Below, in pieces: positions 16,663-25,991 of a stretch of DNA of 64,000 nucleotides; position 1 is the first letter of the stretch, and the number at the start of each line of letters is the position of its first letter. This stretch comes from Streptomyces sp. NRRL F-5630 (lineage in GTDB: Bacteria; Actinomycetota; Actinomycetes; Streptomycetales; Streptomycetaceae), in the NCBI RefSeq assembly GCF_000719475.1, contig NZ_JOGO01000019.1, positions 61,827-125,826 of the forward strand, read 5' to 3'. The notes beneath the pieces were generated by a model that had not been told where the DNA came from, did no database searches, and saw only the letters and a program-made list of their open reading frames with translations. The translations under genes were made by a program, and so were the position numbers.

Positions 16663-17469
16663 ATGGCATCCCCGCTCGCCTGGCTCGACCGCGGTGGCGA
16701 CCAACTGCTCTTCTACATCCGCGCCCTGCTGTGGATCCCGCGCACGATCACGCGGTACGCCAAGGAGGTGCAGCGCCTGCTCGCCGAGGTGGTGTTCGGC
16801 TCCGGCGGCCTCAGCGTCATCGGCGGCACCGTCGGCGTCATGATCGGCATGACCGCCGCGACCGGCACCGTCGTGGGACTCCAGGGCTTCGCCGCCATGG
16901 ACCAGATCGGCACCGCGCCGCTCACCGGCTTCGTCACCGCCTACTTCAACACCCGCGAGGTCGCCCCGCTCGTCGCCGGTCTCGCGCTCTCCGCGACGGT
17001 CGGCGCGGGATTCACCGCGCAACTCGGCGCGATGCGCATCAACGAGGAGGTGGACGCCCTCGAAGGGATGGGCGTGCGCTCCATGCCGTACCTCGTGACC
17101 ACGCGCATCATCGCGGGCGTCGTCGCCATCATCCCGCTCTACGCGCTCGGCCTCCTCTCCAGCTACGTCGCCTCGCGCGTCGTCACCGTCGTCTTCAACG
17201 GCCAGTCCTCGGGCACCTACGACCACTACTTCAACCTGTTCCTGGTCCCCGAGGACGTGCTCCTCAGCGTCCTGAAGGTGCTCGTCTTCAGCGTGATGGT
17301 GATCCTCGCCCACTGCTACTACGGCTTCCGCGCCCAGGGAGGGCCCGCCGGGGTGGGCGTCGCCGTGGGCCGCTCGGTGCGCAACGCCATCGTCCTCATC
17401 GCCGTCACCGACTTCTTCCTCTCGCTCGCGATCTGGGGCGCCACCACGACGGTGAAGGTGGCGGGCTGA
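16663..17469 (+). CDS. MlaE/YrbE-family permease, second of two
   Basis: 268 residues, four bases after the first permease gene. The MlaE core is clear: LSATVGAGFTAQLGAMRINE, EEVDALEGMGVRSMPYLVTT, then hydrophobic helices including GVVAIIPLYALGLLSSYVAS. It begins with the amphipathic LDRGGDQLLFYIRALLWIPR typical of YrbE-B. It pairs with the upstream permease to form the transmembrane part of the importer. Stop at 17469 is followed one base later by the first Mce gene. Confidence 0.95.
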   Translation: MASPLAWLDRGGDQLLFYIRALLWIPRTITRYAKEVQRLLAEVVFGSGGLSVIGGTVGVMIGMTAATGTVVGLQGFAAMDQIGTAPLTGFVTAYFNTREVAPLVAGLALSATVGAGFTAQLGAMRINEEVDALEGMGVRSMPYLVTTRIIAGVVAIIPLYALGLLSSYVASRVVTVVFNGQSSGTYDHYFNLFLVPEDVLLSVLKVLVFSVMVILAHCYYGFRAQGGPAGVGVAVGRSVRNAIVLIAVTDFFLSLAIWGATTTVKVAG

Positions 17470-17470
17470 C

Positions 17471-18796
17471 ATGGAGACCCTGCGCCTGCGCCTCGCGGGC
17501 ATCGCCTTCCTCGTCGCCGCCGCTCTGCTCATCTGGCTCGCCGTCGCCGTCTACCAGAAGGACTTCAGCGACGACCCGCGTGTCGTCGTCGAGACCGGCA
17601 GCATCGGCAACGAGATGCACATCGGCGCCGAGGTGAAGCTGCGCGGCGTCGTCGTCGGCGAGGTCCGCGCCATCGACGCCTCGCGGCAAGGCGCCCGCCT
17701 CACCCTCGCCATGAAGCCCGGCGCGCTCCGGTCCATCCCGGACGACGTCCGCGCCCAGATGCTGCCCACCACCCTCTTCGGCGAGCGGTACGTGGCGCTC
17801 GTCGCGGACACCACGGAGCCCGCCCGCCCGCTCGGCGCCGGCGCCGTCATCCCGCAGGACCGCTCGGCGAACGCCATCGAACTCCAGCAGGTTTTGGACC
17901 ACACGCTCCCGCTGCTCACCGCCGTCCAGCCGCAGAAGCTCTCCGCGACCCTCTCCGCCGTCTCCCAAGCGCTCGACGGGCGCGGCGACAAGCTCGGCGA
18001 GACCCTCACCGAACTCGACGCGCACCTCAAGAGGTTCAACCCCGAACTCCCCGCGCTCAACGAGGACCTGAGGCAGCTCGTGAAGGTCTCGCACGTGTAC
18101 GCGGACGCCGCGCCCGGCATCGTCGACGCGCTCCACGACTTCACCACGACGAGCGGCACCCTCGCCGAGAAGGAGACCGGCCTCTCCGCCGCCTACGCGA
18201 GCACCACCCGCGCCGCCGAGGACATCGACGGCTTCCTGCGCGCCAACAAGGACACGATCATCCGCCTCTCGGCCACCTCGCGCGGCACCCTCCGGCTCCT
18301 CGCCGAGTACTCCGCCGAGTTCCCCTGCACCCTGCGCGCCCTCACCGAGTTCACTCCCCGCATGGACCGCGCCCTCGGCAAGGGCACGGGGCACGCCGGC
18401 GTCCACGTCGAGGTCACGACCGTGCCGTCCCAGGGCGCCTACCGGCCCGGACGCGACACCCCCGCCTACACCGCGTCCGGCGGCCCGCACTGCTACTCCG
18501 CGCCCTACCTCGGCGAGGCGAGCGGCACCCGCCCCGCCGCCACCGCGAGCCTCTCCGCCGACAAGGACCTCGGGCCCGCCAACTCCCCGCAGGAGAACGA
18601 CCTCGTCAACGAACTGCTGAGCGCGCCCGCCAAGGACACGGGGGCCCCGACGGGAGCGAAGGAAGGCAAGGGCGCGAAGAGCGCCGGGACCGGCACGCGC
18701 CGACCCGCCGGGGGCACACAGGCCGGGGAGCTGCCCGACTGGTCGAGCCTCCTCGCCGGACCCGTCTTCCGGGGCACGGAGGTGAGAGTGAAGTGA
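17471..18796 (+). CDS. Mce-family protein, position A (MlaD domain)
   Basis: 441 residues. One N-terminal membrane anchor (FLVAAALLIWLAVAVYQ) is followed by the MlaD/Mce beta-barrel (about 40-115: IGAEVKLRGVVVGEVRAID, then TTLFGERYVALV). A long helical Mce4-type region (about 120-320) carries ALTEFTPRMDRALG. The C-terminus is low-complexity, Lys/Gly/Pro-rich. Mce proteins assemble as a hetero-hexamer that makes a hydrophobic tunnel across the periplasm-like space. The stop overlaps the next start (GTGA). Confidence 0.93.
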   Translation: METLRLRLAGIAFLVAAALLIWLAVAVYQKDFSDDPRVVVETGSIGNEMHIGAEVKLRGVVVGEVRAIDASRQGARLTLAMKPGALRSIPDDVRAQMLPTTLFGERYVALVADTTEPARPLGAGAVIPQDRSANAIELQQVLDHTLPLLTAVQPQKLSATLSAVSQALDGRGDKLGETLTELDAHLKRFNPELPALNEDLRQLVKVSHVYADAAPGIVDALHDFTTTSGTLAEKETGLSAAYASTTRAAEDIDGFLRANKDTIIRLSATSRGTLRLLAEYSAEFPCTLRALTEFTPRMDRALGKGTGHAGVHVEVTTVPSQGAYRPGRDTPAYTASGGPHCYSAPYLGEASGTRPAATASLSADKDLGPANSPQENDLVNELLSAPAKDTGAPTGAKEGKGAKSAGTGTRRPAGGTQAGELPDWSSLLAGPVFRGTEVRVK

Positions 18797-19851
18797 GCGC
18801 GGACAAGGACTCCTTCCCGCACCGCAAACCGCCGACAGGGGCGGTCGTCAAGTCCCTCGTCTTCGTCCTCGTCACCGGGGTCGCGACCGCCGTGCTCGGC
18901 CTGTCCATCGCCAACACCGGTGTCGGCGACGACACGACGACGTACAAGGCGCTGTTCTCGGACGTGACCGGGCTCATCGACGGCGACGGGGTGCGGATCT
19001 CCGGCGTCAAGGTCGGCGAGGTCACCGACGTACGCGTCGTCGACCACCGCACGGCCCAGGTCACCTTCACCGTCGACCGCGACCGCGGCCTGCCCGCCAC
19101 CACGACGGCCTCGGTCAAGTACCTGAACATGGTCGGCCAGCGCTACATCTCGCTGGAGCGCGGCTCCGGCGGCGCCACCGGCGAACTCGCGGACGGCGGC
19201 ACCATCCCGCTGAGCCGCACCACCCCGGCCCTCGACCTCACGCTCCTCTTCAACGGCTTCAAACCGCTCTTCGAAGGGCTCGACCCGGCGCAGATGAACG
19301 AGCTGGCCGGCTCGATCGTCAAGGTCCTCCAGGGCGAGGGCGGCACCGTCGAGAGCCTCATCCGGCACGTCGGCTCGCTCTCCACGACCGTCGCGGCGAA
19401 GGACGAGGTCATCGGCGAGGTCGTCGACAACCTCACGCAGGTGCTCGACACCTTCAACGACCGCGAGGACCGGTTCGACGACCTCGTCACCACCCTCAAG
19501 GAACTCGTCTCCGGGTTCAACGCGGATAGCGAACCCCTCGGCGAGGCGGTCCGGGCCATGGGGGACCTGACGAGCGTCACCGCCGGGCTGCTCCAGGACG
19601 CCAGGAAGCCGCTCAAGGACGACATCCATCAGCTCGGCCGTCTCTCCGGCTCGCTCGGCGACGGCATCCCGCGGATCGAGAGCTTTCTCGACAAGGCGCC
19701 CACCAAGCTCACCGCCCTCGCCCGCCTCTCCTCCTACGGGTCGTGGTTCAACCTGTACCTCTGCGAGGCGAAAGTCGGCGGCCTCACCATGTCCGACGGA
19801 TCGAAGCCTCCCACCGGCATCCCCGTCACCGAAGCGAGGTGCCAGTCATGA
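18793..19851 (+). CDS. Mce-family protein, position B
   Basis: 352 residues from a GTG overlapping the upstream stop. Anchor helix SLVFVLVTGVATAVLGLSIA, MlaD domain with FSDVTGLIDGDGVRISGVKV and VKYLNMVGQRYISLE, then the long coiled helical region with repeated hydrophobic heptads (VVDNLTQVLDTFNDREDRFD). The end, GSWFNLYLCEAKVGGL followed by a distal Cys, is characteristic of MceB-type chains. Part of the six-subunit Mce tunnel. Confidence 0.93.
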   Translation: MSADKDSFPHRKPPTGAVVKSLVFVLVTGVATAVLGLSIANTGVGDDTTTYKALFSDVTGLIDGDGVRISGVKVGEVTDVRVVDHRTAQVTFTVDRDRGLPATTTASVKYLNMVGQRYISLERGSGGATGELADGGTIPLSRTTPALDLTLLFNGFKPLFEGLDPAQMNELAGSIVKVLQGEGGTVESLIRHVGSLSTTVAAKDEVIGEVVDNLTQVLDTFNDREDRFDDLVTTLKELVSGFNADSEPLGEAVRAMGDLTSVTAGLLQDARKPLKDDIHQLGRLSGSLGDGIPRIESFLDKAPTKLTALARLSSYGSWFNLYLCEAKVGGLTMSDGSKPPTGIPVTEARCQS

Positions 19852-20912
19852 CGCCTGCGAAGCGACCGCGCCTCACCCCCGTGAAGGAACGCGATCCCGT
19901 CGCCGTCGCGCTCGTCGGCCTCGCCGTGCTCGCCCTCGTCCTGCACGCGGCCTTCCACGCCGCGAGCCTGCCCCTCGTGGGCGGCGGCACCACGTACACC
20001 GCCGACTTCAGTGAGGCCGCCGGGCTCGACGACGGCGACGAGGTGCGGATCGCGGGCGTCAAGGTCGGCGAGGTCACCTCGGTCGGCCTCGAAGGGAACC
20101 GGGTGAAGGTCGCCTTCCGGGTACGGGACGGCGATACCTGGATCGGCGACCGCACCACGGCCGCCATCGCCATCAAGACCCTGCTCGGCTCCAAGTACCT
20201 CGCCCTCGACCCGCTCGGCACCGGTCGCCAGGACCCCGGCAGCCGCATCCCGCTCGCGCGCACCACGTCCCCGTACGACGTGACGAGCGCGCTCCAGGAC
20301 CTCGGCAGCACCATCGACGAGGTCGACACGGAACAGCTCGCCAACAGCTTCCAGACGCTCTCCGACACCTTCAAGGACTCCCCGCCCGACGTGCGGACCG
20401 CGGTCGAGGGACTCTCCGCGCTCTCCCGAACGGTGTCCTCGCGCGACGCCGAACTCGCCCGCCTGCTCAAGGGGAGCGAGCAGCTCACCAAGACGCTCCG
20501 GACGAGGAAGTCCAGCTTCGAGACGCTCATCGACGACGGCGGCTCCCTCCTCGGCGAGCTGAGGCAACGGCGCACCGCCGTCAAGGCGCTGCTCAGCGGC
20601 AGCAAGGCGCTCGGCGAGGAGCTGAACGGCCTCGTCGCCGACAACGAACGGCAGTTGCGCCCGACGCTCAAGGCACTCGGCCGCGTCACCGACGTGCTCC
20701 GGAAGAACCAGGGACAGCTCGACCGGACCCTCGGACTGCTCGGCCCGTACTACCGGCTCATGGGCAACTCGCTCGGCAACGGCCGCTGGTTCGACAGCTA
20801 CCTGTGCGGGGCCATCCCCCGCGACTTCCTGCCCGCGTCCGCGCGGCCCGAGACCTCCTGCGTGCCGCCGAGGAACGGCGCGTACGAGACGAAGAAGGGA
20901 GACGGCCAGTGA
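19848..20912 (+). CDS. Mce-family protein, position C
   Basis: 354 residues, ATG overlapping the previous stop. Anchor helix VALVGLAVLALVLHAAF, MlaD domain with FSEAAGLDDGDEVRIAGVKV and IKTLLGSKYLALDPLG, helical domain with SALQDLGSTIDEVDTEQLAN. Ends with NGRWFDSYLCGAIP, the WFxxYLC motif shared with chain B. Co-translated with its neighbours through 4-bp overlaps on both sides. Confidence 0.93.
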   Translation: MTPAKRPRLTPVKERDPVAVALVGLAVLALVLHAAFHAASLPLVGGGTTYTADFSEAAGLDDGDEVRIAGVKVGEVTSVGLEGNRVKVAFRVRDGDTWIGDRTTAAIAIKTLLGSKYLALDPLGTGRQDPGSRIPLARTTSPYDVTSALQDLGSTIDEVDTEQLANSFQTLSDTFKDSPPDVRTAVEGLSALSRTVSSRDAELARLLKGSEQLTKTLRTRKSSFETLIDDGGSLLGELRQRRTAVKALLSGSKALGEELNGLVADNERQLRPTLKALGRVTDVLRKNQGQLDRTLGLLGPYYRLMGNSLGNGRWFDSYLCGAIPRDFLPASARPETSCVPPRNGAYETKKGDGQ

Positions 20913-21928
20913 GCGAGACCCCGCACAGATGGTCCCCGCGCCACCGGTTCCTCGTCGGCGGGCTCGTCCTCGTCCTCCTCGCCGCCGCGGGCGTCTACGG
21001 CGTCCGCGCCGCGAGCCCCGGCGGGACGCGCGTCACCGCCTACTTCGACCGCGCGGTCGGCATGTACCAGGGCTCCGACCTGCGCGTGCTCGGGGTCCGT
21101 GTCGGGAAGGTCGTCGAGGTGCGCCCGCAGGGCACGAAGGTGAAGGTCGTGCTCGCCATCGACCACGGCGTGAAAGTCCCCGCGAACGCGCGGGCCGTCG
21201 CCGTCGCCCCGAGCGTCGTCGCGGACCGCTACATCCAGCTCACCCCCGCCTACACGAACGGCCCCCGGCTCCGCGACGGCGCCGTGCTCCCGCTCTCCCG
21301 CAACCGCACCCCCGTCGAGATCGACCAGCTCTACGACTCCCTCACCGAGCTGAGCAAAGCCCTTGGGCCCGAGGGCGCCAACGCGAACGGCGCGCTGTCC
21401 GGCCTCCTCGACACGGGCGCGAAGAACCTCAAGGGCAACGGTGCCGCGATCGGCGAGAGCATCGAGCAGTTCGGCAAGGCGGCCAAAACCCTCGACGGCA
21501 GCAGCGAGGAACTTTTCACCACGCTCAGCCACCTCCAGTCCTTCACCACGATGCTGAAGGAGCAGGACGGCTCGGTGCGCACCGCCCAGGAGAACCTCGA
21601 CAGCGTCACCACCTACCTCGCCGACGACCGCGACGACCTCGCGGCGGCGCTCAGGGAACTCGGCACCGCGCTCGGCCGGGTCAAGACCTTCATCCAGGAC
21701 AACCGCGGCGAGCTGAAGAAGAACGTGGACCGGCTCGTGCCCCTCACCCAGACCCTCGTCGACCAGCGGAAGTCTCTCGCCGAGGCGCTCGACACCGCGC
21801 CGCTCGCGGCCGGCAACCTCGTCAAGGCGTACGACCCGAAGACCCGCACCCTCACCGGGCGCGCCAACCTCAACGAGGTGGCCCAGGGCAGCCCGATGCT
21901 GCCCCTGCCCGCCGTGGGGGGTGAGTGA
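20909..21928 (+). CDS. Mce-family protein, position D
   Basis: 339 residues from a GTG overlapping the previous stop. Anchor FLVGGLVLVLLAAAGVYGV, MlaD domain with YFDRAVGMYQGSDLRVLGVR and PSVVADRYIQLTPAY, then the helical region with LKNVDRLV-like heptads and a C-terminal NEVAQGSPMLPLPAVGGE. The MYxGSDVRVLGV segment is diagnostic of MceD in actinobacteria. Shorter than mycobacterial MceD because it lacks the long Pro-rich tail. Confidence 0.93.
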   Translation: MSETPHRWSPRHRFLVGGLVLVLLAAAGVYGVRAASPGGTRVTAYFDRAVGMYQGSDLRVLGVRVGKVVEVRPQGTKVKVVLAIDHGVKVPANARAVAVAPSVVADRYIQLTPAYTNGPRLRDGAVLPLSRNRTPVEIDQLYDSLTELSKALGPEGANANGALSGLLDTGAKNLKGNGAAIGESIEQFGKAAKTLDGSSEELFTTLSHLQSFTTMLKEQDGSVRTAQENLDSVTTYLADDRDDLAAALRELGTALGRVKTFIQDNRGELKKNVDRLVPLTQTLVDQRKSLAEALDTAPLAAGNLVKAYDPKTRTLTGRANLNEVAQGSPMLPLPAVGGE

Positions 21929-23301
21929 CCGTGAAGAGGTCCACCGCGGCGGGGCTGTGGGGCGGCACGGGGCTCGCCGCCGTGCTCGCGCTGTGCCTGA
22001 CCCTCGGCATCGTCCCCGCGCCCACGCTCGGCTTCGACGGCATCGAGGACCTGCCGCTGCCCGGCGGCGCCGACCTCGGCCCCCACCCGTACACCCTCAC
22101 CGCGGACATGAAGGACGTCCTCAACCTCGTCCCGCGCTCCGACGTCAAGGTCAACGACGTGACGGTGGGCCGGGTGACCGCCGTCGCCCTCGCCCACGAC
22201 GGCTGGACGGCCCGCGTCACCCTCCGCGTCAACGGAGACGTACGGCTGCCCGCCGGGACAGGGGCCCGCCTCGAACAGTCCAGCCTGCTCGGCGAGAAGT
22301 ACGTTCAGCTCGTCGAGCCCGAGGACGGCGGCGGGCGGCTCCGCTCCGGGGACCGCATCCCGCTCGCCCGCACCGGCCGCACCACCGAGGTCGAAGAGGT
22401 CTTCGGCGCGCTGTCGCTGCTCCTCAACGGCGGTGGCCTCAACCAGCTGAAGTCCATCACCACCGAACTCAACAAGGCGATCGGCGGTCGCGAGAGCGAG
22501 GTCCGCTCCACTCTGCGCCGGGTCGACACGCTCGTCACCGACCTCGACGACCACCGCGGCGACATCACGGCCGCGCTCGACGCGGTCAACCGGCTCTCGA
22601 CGACCCTCGCCCACCGCAAACAGGACGTGGGCGCGGTGCTCGACGACCTCGCCCCGGGGCTCAAGACGCTGGAGGAGCAGCGGGGGTCGCTCATGACGAT
22701 GCTGCGCTCGCTCGACCGGCTCCAGGACGTCGCCGTCGACACCATCGACAGGAGCAAGGCCGACATGGTCGCCGACCTGAAAGCCCTCGCGCCCACTCTT
22801 CGCTCCCTCGCCGACGCGGGCCAGGACCTGCCCGACTCGCTTCAGGTCCTCCTCACCTACCCCTTCACCGACGAGGTCCTGAACGGCGTCAAGGGGGACT
22901 ACCTGAACGCGTACCTGCACATCACGGCGGCCGAGGGGACGACCCTGATCCCGCCGCTCGTGCCGGGAGACGCCGACGACGGCGCGGGGGGTTCGGAGGC
23001 ACCGGCTCCCGGTGGGGACGCGCCCAGGAAGTCGGCGGGCGAGCCCTCCGGGAAGGGCGGGAAGTGGCCCTCTGACGGCGCGGTGCCCACGGGCGCCGGC
23101 TCCACGAGCGGGGCGTCGAAGGGTACGGCGTCGAAGGGTACGGCGTCGCACCGTGCGGCATCCGGGAGCGCGGCCCCGGAGGGCTCCACGGCCGGGCCCA
23201 CCGGCTCGCGCTCCGCGTCGGCGCACTCCTCGGCGAGTCCCGGCGCCACCACCCGCAGCCCCCTGCCCCTGCCCGCCACCACGAGCGGAGGCACCCCGTG
23301 A
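21925..23301 (+). CDS. Mce-family protein, position E (lipoprotein-like chain, atypical lipobox)
   Basis: 458 residues; the GTG at 21925 overlaps the upstream stop, though a GTG two codons later is possible. MlaD domain with LNLVPRSDVKVNDVTVGRV and LEQSSLLGEKYVQLVEP, helical domain, and NAYLHITAAEGT near its end. MceE chains are usually lipoproteins with a cysteine just before the GxxGIxDLPLPGG segment. Here the segment (GFDGIEDLPLPGG) is present but the only nearby cysteine, C24 in LALCLTLG, has Leu at -1, a poor lipobox. The tail is Ser/Thr/Gly-rich with a 15-base tandem repeat (GTASK units near 23110-23145). Confidence 0.92.
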   Translation: MTVKRSTAAGLWGGTGLAAVLALCLTLGIVPAPTLGFDGIEDLPLPGGADLGPHPYTLTADMKDVLNLVPRSDVKVNDVTVGRVTAVALAHDGWTARVTLRVNGDVRLPAGTGARLEQSSLLGEKYVQLVEPEDGGGRLRSGDRIPLARTGRTTEVEEVFGALSLLLNGGGLNQLKSITTELNKAIGGRESEVRSTLRRVDTLVTDLDDHRGDITAALDAVNRLSTTLAHRKQDVGAVLDDLAPGLKTLEEQRGSLMTMLRSLDRLQDVAVDTIDRSKADMVADLKALAPTLRSLADAGQDLPDSLQVLLTYPFTDEVLNGVKGDYLNAYLHITAAEGTTLIPPLVPGDADDGAGGSEAPAPGGDAPRKSAGEPSGKGGKWPSDGAVPTGAGSTSGASKGTASKGTASHRAASGSAAPEGSTAGPTGSRSASAHSSASPGATTRSPLPLPATTSGGTP

Positions 23302-24524
23302 TCACCCGCGCCACGGTGCTCAAGAACATCGCCTTCGTCGTCATCGCCGTCCTCGTGCTCGCGTACCTCGGCGTGCGGTACGCGGACCTCGGCCGGTACG
23401 CGGGAGTGGCCGACTACTACTCGGTCAAGGTCGAACTCCCGCGCACCGGCGGACTGTTCACGCACGCCAACGTCACCTACCGGGGTGTCTCGGTGGGCCG
23501 CGTCGGTGACATCGGGCTCACCGCCGACGGCGTGGAGGCCCAGTTGCGCATCAAGAAGTCCGCGCCGCGCATCCCCGAGGACGCCAAAGCCGTGGTGGCC
23601 GACCTGTCGGCCGTGGGCGAGCAGTACATCGACCTGCGCCCCGAGAGCGACGGCGGCCCCTACCTCGGCGACGGCTCCCGGATCGCGGCCTCCGCCGCCT
23701 CCGTGCCCCGCCCCGTCACCGATGTCCTCTCGGGCGTGGACGACCTGACCGCCTCCGTCCCGCTCGACGACCTGCGCACGGTCGTGGACGAGTTCGGCAA
23801 AGCCTTCGAGGGGCGCGGCGACGACCTTCGGGTACTGCTCGACAACGGCTCCGCCTTCGTACGGGCCGCCGACCGCTCCTTCCCGCAGACGCGCGCGCTC
23901 ATCGAGGACGGCCGTACGGTCCTGCGGACCCAGGCGGAGGAGGCCGAGGCGATCAAGTCCTTCGCGCGCGGCGCCAAGGACCTCGCGGCGACCCTCAAGG
24001 GATCCGACGCCGACCTGCGCCGCCTCATCATGGCGGCGCCCGGGGCCTCGGAGCAGATCGGCGGCGTTCTGCGCGACCTCGACCCGGAGATCGGCGTCGT
24101 CCTCGCCAACCTCCTCACGACCTCCGAGGTCGCGGTCACCCGGCAGCGCGGCACGGAGGAACTGCTCGTCAAGCTGCCCCAGGCGGTCGCCATCGGCTCC
24201 ACCGCCGTCGACGGCGGAAAGCTCGATCTCGGCATGGCCGTCACCTTCTTCAAGCCCCTTCCCTGCACGGCCGGTTACGGCGGCACGCGCTACCGCATCG
24301 GTACGGACACGAGCCCCGCGCCCGCGCTCAACACGGGGGCGCGCTGCACCGCGCCCGCGGCGAGCGGCGTCCAGGTGCGCGGCTCGGCCCACGCCCCCCG
24401 GGGCGGCGCGGTGCCGGAACCGGTACGGCCCGGGGCGCTCGCGCTGCCCTCGGTACGCGAGAGCGGGGCCGCCTCGACGGGCGGCGGCATGGCCGCTCTG
24501 CTCGGCGTGGGGAGCGGATCGTGA
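23298..24524 (+). CDS. Mce-family protein, position F
   Basis: 408 residues from a GTG overlapping the previous stop. Anchor NIAFVVIAVLVLAYLGVRYA, MlaD domain with PRTGGLFTHANVTYRGVSVG and VVADLSAVGEQYIDL, helical domain, and a C-terminal segment with cysteines at PLPCTAGYGGTRYR and GARCTAP. The GGLFxxAxVTYRGVxVG motif is diagnostic of MceF. It completes the A-F set expected for one hetero-hexamer. Confidence 0.93.
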   Translation: MITRATVLKNIAFVVIAVLVLAYLGVRYADLGRYAGVADYYSVKVELPRTGGLFTHANVTYRGVSVGRVGDIGLTADGVEAQLRIKKSAPRIPEDAKAVVADLSAVGEQYIDLRPESDGGPYLGDGSRIAASAASVPRPVTDVLSGVDDLTASVPLDDLRTVVDEFGKAFEGRGDDLRVLLDNGSAFVRAADRSFPQTRALIEDGRTVLRTQAEEAEAIKSFARGAKDLAATLKGSDADLRRLIMAAPGASEQIGGVLRDLDPEIGVVLANLLTTSEVAVTRQRGTEELLVKLPQAVAIGSTAVDGGKLDLGMAVTFFKPLPCTAGYGGTRYRIGTDTSPAPALNTGARCTAPAASGVQVRGSAHAPRGGAVPEPVRPGALALPSVRESGAASTGGGMAALLGVGSGS

Positions 24525-25174
24525 GCACGGAGGAACGCGTGAGCGGGACGGAGACGGGCGACCCGGCGGGTCGGCCGGACGGCGACGCACCACAGGTCGC
24601 GGGTGTCACCGGTGTCGGGGATGACGCCGAGACCTCGGAGCGGGAGCGGCCCGGCGGCCGTGTGCGGGCGCACGTCGTGCGGCGCGTCCTCTGCGGGCTG
24701 GGGGTCGTCCTCGCGCTCGCGGTGTGGGCCGCGGGCACGTGGTCCTACGTGCGGGCACGGACCGACGACGACCTGGCCTACGGGCGGGCTCGTGACGCTG
24801 CGCTGAAGGAGGGACGGGCCGCCGTCGCCACGCTGTCCACTCTCGACGCCTCCTCGCGGGCCCGCGCCGAGGCGGGCGTGGCCCGCTGGAAGACGGTCAG
24901 CGCCGGTCCCCTGCGCACCGAACTCGCCCGCGTGGAACCGGCGAAGGGCGCCTCCTCACGGGGTGTCGTGACGGACGCGGCGCTCACGGCGCTCGACACC
25001 CACGCGGGCACGGCGCGTCTCATCGCGACGCTCAGGGTCGAGACGACCGCCCCGGAGGCGCGGAAGCCGACAACCGACCGCAAGCGCCTGGAGGCGGTCC
25101 TGACACGGGAGTCCTCGGGGGAGTGGAAGGTCAAGGGCCTGTCGGCGGTGGCGGTTTCGGAGGTGACGCGATGA
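24521..25174 (+). CDS. Mce-associated membrane protein, A-type, copy 1
   Basis: 217 residues, overlapping mceF by 4 bp. A charged N-terminus (about 50 residues) leads to one helix (VVLALAVWAAGTWSYV) and an extracytoplasmic region with AYGRARDAALKEGRAAVATL and STLDASSRARAEAGVARWKT. This is the pattern of Mam/VirB8-like proteins found after mce operons, thought to stabilise the complex. Clearly related to the gene at 25992-26525 (DDxxYxxARDxxLxxGxxAVxxLxTLD in both). Confidence 0.88.
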   Translation: MSTEERVSGTETGDPAGRPDGDAPQVAGVTGVGDDAETSERERPGGRVRAHVVRRVLCGLGVVLALAVWAAGTWSYVRARTDDDLAYGRARDAALKEGRAAVATLSTLDASSRARAEAGVARWKTVSAGPLRTELARVEPAKGASSRGVVTDAALTALDTHAGTARLIATLRVETTAPEARKPTTDRKRLEAVLTRESSGEWKVKGLSAVAVSEVTR

Positions 25175-25932
25175 GGCGCGGGACGCCGGTGCGGGCGCGC
25201 GAGGCCGAGACGGAAACGGCTGCCGGCGCGGGGGAGGAGCCCGGTACAGGAGCGGCCGGGCCGGGGGAGGAGCCCGGTACAGGACCGGAAGCGGCTGGGG
25301 CGGGTCGGGGGCCCGGTGCGGAGGCGGAAGCCGCCGCCACCGGGGAGACCTCCGCCGCCGAGGGCGCGGGCTCCGCGTCCTCCGCGTCGGGGGAGGACCC
25401 CTCCGGGAAGGCGAGACCGGCCCTTACGTGGTGGGCGCGGCGCCGGACCGTCGTCGTCGCCCTCGTGTCCGTACTGCTCCTGCTCACCGGATGCGTACTC
25501 CTCCAGCAGGCGGGCTCGCTGCGCCACACGCCCGGCGCGGCCAACCACGCGCTCACCGACGCCGAGGCCAGCGACCGCGTGAGCGGTGACGTCGGCAGCG
25601 CGCTCGCCCGGATCTTCTCCTACACGCCGGACGGCATGGCGGGGACCGAGCGCTCCGCGAAGGCCGCGCTCGCGGGGAAGGCGGCCCGGCAGTACGAGGC
25701 GCTGATCGGCCGGGTCAGGGAGGACGTCCGCGCCCAGCGCCTGACGCTCTCCACACAGTCCGTCCGCGTCGGCGTCGTGAGCCTGCGCGGTGACACCGCG
25801 CACCTCCTCGTCTTCCTCGACCAGACCGCCCGGCGTGGGGAGGGGAAGGCGACGACGAGCGCCGCCCAGCTCTCCGTCACCGCCCGGCTCCACGACGGCG
25901 TCTGGCGTGTCGTCGACCTCACGGCCCGCTGA
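25171..25932 (+). CDS. Mce-associated membrane protein, B-type, copy 1
   Basis: 253 residues from the ATG overlapping the previous stop. The N-terminal 80 residues are low-complexity Glu/Gly/Ala/Pro with a tandem GEEPGTG repeat. Then one helix (VVVALVSVLLLLTGCVLLQQ) and a Mam domain containing NHALTDAEASDRVSGDVGSA, IFSYTPDGMAGTERSAKAAL and VFLDQTARRGEGKATTS. Related to the gene at 26546-27322, so the operon holds two A/B pairs. Expected at the membrane with the Mce complex. Confidence 0.88.
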   Translation: MRRGTPVRAREAETETAAGAGEEPGTGAAGPGEEPGTGPEAAGAGRGPGAEAEAAATGETSAAEGAGSASSASGEDPSGKARPALTWWARRRTVVVALVSVLLLLTGCVLLQQAGSLRHTPGAANHALTDAEASDRVSGDVGSALARIFSYTPDGMAGTERSAKAALAGKAARQYEALIGRVREDVRAQRLTLSTQSVRVGVVSLRGDTAHLLVFLDQTARRGEGKATTSAAQLSVTARLHDGVWRVVDLTAR

Positions 25933-25991
25933 GAACACCTCCCCGAATGCCCGCTGATCCGCCCGCTCGACCGCTCGCTGAAAGGACCCGC

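Noticed and set aside
25220..25290. Tandem DNA repeat as a separate element
   Set aside because: The GGAGGAGCCCGGTACAGGA repeat is in frame and merely encodes the low-complexity GEEPGTG segment of a Mce-associated protein.
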